Shown here piece after piece: positions 59,046 through 64,000 of a DNA stretch of 64,000 nucleotides. The stretch spans positions 363,446 to 427,445 of the forward strand of contig CH003357.1 of assembly GCA_000149265.1 (NCBI GenBank). The letters run 5' to 3'. The first letter of the stretch is position 1. Each line of letters begins with the position of its first letter. This DNA comes from Ciona savignyi (taxonomy: Eukaryota > Chordata > Ascidiacea > Phlebobranchia > Cionidae). Position numbers and translations under genes: made by a program. The notes beneath the pieces are model-generated. The model had not been told where the DNA came from. It ran no database searches and worked only from the letters and a program-made list of their open reading frames with translations.

Positions 59046-59760
59046 ACTATGATATAATGATATATATTCATAATCTCGCACACTGCATTCAAAAGGTTGC
59101 CGACCAAGTTACTAGGAATTATGAATTAGCCCCTACGTTAAGCCGTTAAAATAGTGTTTTGAATACCACTACAGTGTGTGTAAGGATTATGTTAAATGGT
59201 AATATAAAATCAGCAACCGCTACACCATTCATGTTATTTAGACTGGTGTACTATTCTTACGTCTTTTCGAAGGACCTGCACTATTAGACATAGAACAACA
59301 GGCGTTTATAATATTACTATCAATCGTAAACGACCAACGTAGTGATTTCAATGTAACTATGCGAATTTCGGTTTATTACCTTTGATCTAAACGGTCGATA
59401 AGTAAACAATTACTCGTAAGAATTTTAATATCAGTTTGCAACAAGGATTTTTTTCAGTTTATATATATAATATATACCGCCAATTAAACACAAAGGTAAT
59501 GATCGATTATTTCCATGGACTTATAAATTAAATGAGTTCAAATGAACATCGCTGTGCCATTCTACCACTAAAGCCATGCAAAGCCATGATTCCTTCACAT
59601 GTACAACTTATTAACTAATCTCCTTCTAAGTTTCTTTTTTATTCTCTTGAACATTTCAAACCGCAGCACATTTCAAAGAGATGTGCATTTCAAACTATGC
59701 TAGTTGAATATTTGGAATGTTTATGACTAAACGCTTAAAATTATATTTGGGCAGATTTTA

Positions 59761-59839
59761 GCTAAAATAGTAGCTAAAATTGTCAAACTAAGTAGCTAAA
59801 GTTAGCTAAAATTGTCAGGTAGCTAAAATTGTCAAACGT
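59761..59839. repeat. Short tandem repeat
   Basis: The unit TAGCTAAAATTGTCAAAC and shorter variants (AGTAGCTAAAG) recur about four times in 80 bp. Confidence 0.7.
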
Positions 59840-60777
59840 GTTATCCTGATGACTACGGTTTCAAATTTAACTGAGCATGACAATCACGTGTTTAACCACA
59901 ACTATTTGTAAAACTCATGATTGCGTGGTATTTCGTTGGGCTATTTGCCACAATTTGGATAAAATCTAGACCATCATAGCTAATATTTCCGAAACTATAC
60001 ATTATCGGTCCATTTTATTTTTTCTATCTACTCATGAATTCTTACTCGTTTGATCGTGTATATAAAGCGTTAAATAGACTGATTACATGTTTGACTGGAT
60101 TGTGACACTATACTAATAACACATCGACACTACAAAAAACAAAATACGGTCAAAATAAGTCCTTTGGATTTCCCTGAGAACCTTTATCACTGGATATCTA
60201 TTCCGTATTATTCAGAATCCTAAGTTGAGTAATTATGTTCCTGTCATTTAAAAAGGACGGTTAATATTATATGATATGCTAAAAACAAGCAACGTACGTA
60301 AAACAACGCTATTTTAGTTAAAAAATATGCGAATTCTCCTTGGCTTGTCACTTTAAATTTTGAACTACTATACATTTTTCGTCATAACTATACTAATAGG
60401 TTCCCTTTGATTCAGAAGGCAATAAAATTGATATACAACTTCTACCTGTATCTACAATGCTACGTATCTAAATATATATAACGGCTTCGCATTTGCATTG
60501 CAGTGGGCCTTTAGTGATGGGACGAGTACCGGTCGAGGCCTCGAGTTCGTATCGAATTGGTATGATTTTGTAGGTCGTAGCGTTGGCCTAGATTCAATAC
60601 AAAACCGCTGACGCACTCCCGAGCGCGTTTTTTTCCATGCTCTTTCCATTACTAAGAAGTACTAGCGAGAAAGAACATTAGGCTAAACATCGGTTAACCG
60701 ATTTTTTCTTTGATTGGTTAACCGTTATAAGAATCTAGGTATTTGCACAGCCCTACTGAACATGCATAAACCAAAAT

Positions 60778-61010
60778 GTTGGGTGATATACCAAAGGGAA
60801 TTCCCCCTGGGTGGTGAAAAACTAAAACAGTAATTTTATTTTAATTTAGCTTTTTTGGCGCTTAACGGTTGCTCTAATTTTGATCACCTTTGGTGGAATG
60901 GAATGGCATTAGCCACTTATATGGCACTGGGAGAAATAAAAAGATTACCTAGGAAACTACGTTGGACCGTTAGCAATTTTTGTGCCAATTAAAAAAAGAA
61001 AACATTTACT
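60778..61010 (+). repeat. Dispersed copy of the 340-bp repeat at the window end
   Basis: GGGAATTCCCCCTGGG, GGTGAAAAACTAAAAC, CTCTAATTTTGATCACCTTTG, TTAGCCACTTA and ATTACCTAGGAAACTAC parallel 63665-63850 in the same order. It lacks the GACAGGCATGG part. Confidence 0.7.
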
Positions 61011-61475
61011 TGAACATGTATAACAAGATCGGATTGTTACCTCAGGCACCCATGCGTTTATGCTTGCAGGAACAAATTACATACTCGGGGGTATAAAATA
61101 CAAATTGTGGTTAGGGACCCTACTGGCATGAATATATAGCATACAAAACGTGTTTTACAAATAGTGGTGGTTAAACACGTGGTTGACACTCTCTAGTTTT
61201 TTTTTAATTGCCAAACTTATTAAGTTACGATACTTGCGAGTGGTCAACGCAATCTAAATATGTACAAAACCTATGTAAACATGACCGACCCACTTACACT
61301 GCACTACGTAGACCAGTGGAAACTTCATGTAAAATAACTCAGCATGTCCACTGCATCAAGGCAGATACAAATGTCCCTATGTATAGATGATATATTACAA
61401 GTGCAGTAGTATTTTTTTTAAATAACAAAAACATCACTGCGATATATTTTGTACAGCATAATAATCAAAAGGAAA

Positions 61476-62712
61476 ATGAATAATAACAATATATTACAAG
61501 CTTTAAGAAAGATTGTGAAAGAAGATGACGTACCAGACTTTACTCCATTAGAAAGAAAATTTCAAGAAATGCGTTCCAACCCTAAAGTAACGGAATGGGG
61601 ACCTTATCGAGTGTTTTTACCCGGTTTTGATCTAAATCTTGCCAAATGGGTATACGAAAACTGGACACCAAGAAAGGACGATGTTTTAGTTGCGTCGTTT
61701 CGAAAAACAGGTAAGTTTATATTTTGCTTATCTCAGTTGGATAATTGTTAGCAGAAGAGGGTTTTTGGGCATACTAATATAATAAAATACACGGCACGTT
61801 AATAAATTTAAATATGTTAAGTTACCACAAAGTTTTGTCCGACTGATTAGTCTGATGACTTAGTGCCCTAGGCTTTCAGCCGAAAGGTAGACTCTTCGAA
61901 ACTGATCGCGAGCTAGTAGGTTGTGTATTTGGACAATAACGGCCTGAAGCCAGCGAATTAATGGGTTCTACTAAATTGGAGAAGCGTTTAATCGTACACA
62001 ACACACATCAATAGCTCCGGCAACCCGACGGTGGGTGCGAGGTGATCTGAAGATTGCCCATGTGTTAACTTAACCTCCTTGATTTTCCCATCCACGGAGA
62101 TAAAAATGAATATCTTATCCTAAAATATTCCATGTCAGGAACTACATGGATGCGTCGCATCCTCAGTTACATCTTCTACAAGGACGAACCGAATCTGCTG
62201 GGTTTATGTAAAACACTCACAATGCCGCATATTTATCTTGAAACCGGGTTCGGTATGTAAGTTAGGTTGATCATATGGTTTCAGTACAATGTATTCTTGT
62301 GTTTAAGTAGACGGGCTTTATATGCCTTAGTTATGAAGCAAAATATAACGTTTAGGTTACTAACCAGAATCCGATGCAGAGTCCAGCCGTGACATTCGTA
62401 GCATGCTTATCTCAAATGAACCGAATGGATAAGTTAGTAACCGTATGCAAATATACATTAGTTATAGAAGATATAAACATAACTTAAATTCAAATTTCAT
62501 CAGCTTTTGTTTACAATCGGCGCATTAACTTAAATATAAAGTTTTCCGAAAATATTCTACTTTTGTTAAAATAAGTTTTGTCTTGTTATTCTGTCGTTTC
62601 AGAGTGGAAATTTGATTTCCTCGATAACCTGCCACTTTCACGAAGAATATTAGCTACCCATTTACCAGCAGAACTTGTTAACCTAGAGAAAATACGGAAT
62701 GTTGGAACTAAG
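61476..62712 (+). CDS. Second sulfotransferase (SULT family), 5' three exons only
   Basis: Exons 61476-61710, 62139-62252 and 62603-62712 encode 153 residues that parallel the first three exons of the minus-strand sulfotransferase (for example FDLNLAKWVYENWTP, GTTWMRRIL, YIFYKDEPN, THLPAELVNLEKIR). Phases at all junctions are the same. In the PAPS loop the proline is arginine (SFRKT-GTTW, R76), which is unusual. The 3'-phosphate site and the GDWKN signature are not found before the window ends, although 1.3 kb remain. The gene therefore either continues beyond 64000 or is a truncated duplicate. No frameshift or stop is seen in the three exons. Confidence 0.85.
61852..62121 (+). mobile_element. 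SINE in intron 1 of the second sulfotransferase, beside the acceptor
   Basis: The tRNA-like head is decayed, but GCTAGTAGGTTGTGT, GCGAATTAATGGGTTCTAC, AATAGCTCCGGCAACCCGAC, GGTGATCTGAAGATTGCCC and the tail ATCTTATCCT match the SINE. The tail stops about 17 bp before the AG of exon 2 (62137-62138). Confidence 0.8.
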
Positions 62713-63502
62713 GTAACTACCATATAAAATTCAGCTTGTTGCGTAAAAAACGTTACGTTTTACCAATTCAAACTTGTTATCCTTGTTCTATAAAAAAATT
62801 ATGTTAGTATAAACAGAAAATCTGTAAAAAAATAAGTTAAAATACGTCCTATCTGAACTTTAAGTCTAATCCCAAAAAATCTAAACTAATCAGGATATTG
62901 CCAAATTAATAAAAATGTCCATCCAAGTTAAAAATGTTTAAAAGCGGGTTACCATTTTTGATATTTCCCTGAAATTTGACAGTTATCTTCAAATGCACAT
63001 TAGTTTACATTTCTACGGGAATTCTCCGTTAACAGCGGGCATATGCAAATCCATAACATGCCATTTAGCTTATTTTTAAGATTTCAAACTATCTAGCCGA
63101 AGTGCTGGTTGGTAACAGAGAATTTGACGGTCACGAGCGAAAGCAGAAGAAAAAAATCACAATATTATTTATACTCTATATATTCGGAATCGACATCATA
63201 AGTATTTGGATTCAAATTACGATGTTTGTACACGGAAGCAAGGCTATTTAAATTTCTCCGTGTTCGCAAATACTATCATTAACTGTTTGCGGTATGCAAA
63301 AACAAAAGGAAAATATTTCCGAAAGAATTAAAATCTTAACATGTTTTATTCTAGTGAGAGAGAAAAATCTAAGGATGTTAGAATTCGCGTAATACGACCT
63401 AAAGTCTAAACTCTAAAGCTTCAATGAACGCATTCGTAAATTACGTCCATAGTTATGGGTCCCATTTGAAAAAATGGGACACATATTGTTTTTGTCCGTT
63501 TT

Positions 63503-63537
63503 TTTTTGTTCTTTTTTTTTTTTTCTTTTTTTTTTTC
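63503..63537. repeat. Poly-T tract
   Basis: About 35 bases are almost all T, with single G or C interruptions. It directly precedes the first 340-bp repeat unit. Confidence 0.9.
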
Positions 63538-63544
63538 GTCAAAC

Positions 63545-64000
63545 GCTTGACAGGCATGGCTTGTGACTCCGACATCTACTAGAAGGGATAATGGAATCGC
63601 AATGAAACTTAGTCATTTGTTAGACCACATGGTCTAGATGAGCAGAAATCAAAATTTTAGGTAATACAGCTAGGGGAATTCCCCTGGGAGGTAAAAAACC
63701 AAAACGGTATTTTTTTCAAAAATTTTTGCTTTTTGGGGCATAGCGCAGGAATGGCTGCTCCAATTTTGATCAAATTTGGTAAAATAGTAGTGTGTTAGCC
63801 ACTGCGTTACCAATTAGAAGAAACAAAATATTTACCTAGGGAAATACCCTAAAAATGAAGATATGTTTCTAAAGCAAGATTGTGACAGGCATGGATTGTG
63901 TCTCCGACATCTAACAGAAGGGATAATGGAATCCCAATAAAACTTCGTCATTTGTTAGACCACATGGTCTAGATATGCACAAACTAAAATTTTGGGTAAT
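63545..64000. repeat. Tandem repeat, period about 340 bp, running off the window
   Basis: GACAGGCATGG, TCCGACATCTA, AGAAGGGATAATGGAATC, TCATTTGTTAGACCACATGG and TCTAGAT occur at 63549 and again from about 63886, in the same order and orientation. Each unit has a GGGGAATTCCCC-type palindrome near its middle (63672-63685 in the first). A partial copy is at 60778. The family is not recognised. Confidence 0.8.

Larger units (their letters stand above)
56128..61475. other. Region between divergent sulfotransferases
   Basis: This 5.3-kb stretch holds the promoters of both sulfotransferases and a mariner-type MITE at 57364. It also has an 18-bp perfect palindrome at 58032, a dispersed repeat at 58485-59045, a short tandem repeat at 59761 and a repeat copy at 60778. 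A further possible transposon (CAGTGGGCC near 60502 and its partner GCCCTACTG near 60756) has poor ends. No coding exon is seen. Confidence 0.6.
62713..64000. other. Intronic or 3' region with repeats
   Basis: No further sulfotransferase exon is visible. The stretch holds a poly-T tract and the start of a tandem repeat that runs off the window. Confidence 0.5.

Noticed and set aside
60502..60765. Possible hAT element (CAGTGGGCC and GCCCTACTG ends)
   Set aside because: The ends match poorly and the flanking 8-mers differ.

Overview
The window reads as nuclear DNA of a tunicate, most likely Ciona (the intestinalis/robusta group). It is AT-rich. Its genes are animal-type, with many short exons in mostly 200-1500 bp introns and GT-AG splice sites. 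They are broken up by many copies of one tRNA-derived SINE whose 3' end is a run of ATCCT units, resembling the Ciona SINE I recall as Cics-1. The species call is inference, because no database was searched.

Layout. 1-16.8 kb: a BAG6 (BAT3/Scythe) gene on the + strand, about 24 exons, with DNA transposons in several introns. 16.8-19.8 kb: gene-free, with SINE fragments and a minisatellite. 19.8-26.5 kb: a USH1G (SANS)/ANKS4B-type scaffold gene on +, with ankyrin repeats, a SAM domain and a C-terminal PDZ ligand. 27.6-37 kb: an atypical nuclear I-kappa-B of the NFKBIZ type on +, carrying a candidate OCA motif upstream of the ankyrin repeats. 37-40.2 kb: gene-free, with dispersed repeats. 40.2-43.8 kb: a small SH2-plus-kinase-domain gene on + in which every key catalytic residue is substituted, so a Src-like pseudokinase. 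44.5-50.2 kb: an alkaline phosphatase gene on -. 50.2-52.6 kb: a hAT MITE, a tRNA-like SINE and a tRNA-Leu-like sequence. 52.6-56.1 kb: a cytosolic sulfotransferase gene on -, with a 100-N assembly gap inside an inverted SINE pair. 56.1-61.5 kb: gene-free, with a mariner-type MITE and dispersed repeats. 61.5 kb to the end: the first three coding exons of a second, divergently oriented sulfotransferase paralogue, followed by a tandem repeat of about 340 bp.

The genes do not form an obvious pathway. The two sulfotransferases are a recent head-to-head duplicate pair. The rest looks like ordinary eukaryotic gene order. The most noteworthy items are the SH2 pseudokinase, the tunicate OCA-motif I-kappa-B, the BAG6 that ends just before the region where vertebrate BAG6 carries its BAG-like domain, and several well-bounded transposon and SINE insertions, some of them next to splice sites. 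I saw no CRISPR array, operon or prokaryotic system. Exon boundaries were placed by eye from splice consensus, reading phase and remembered family sequence. Single boundaries may be off where this is stated.
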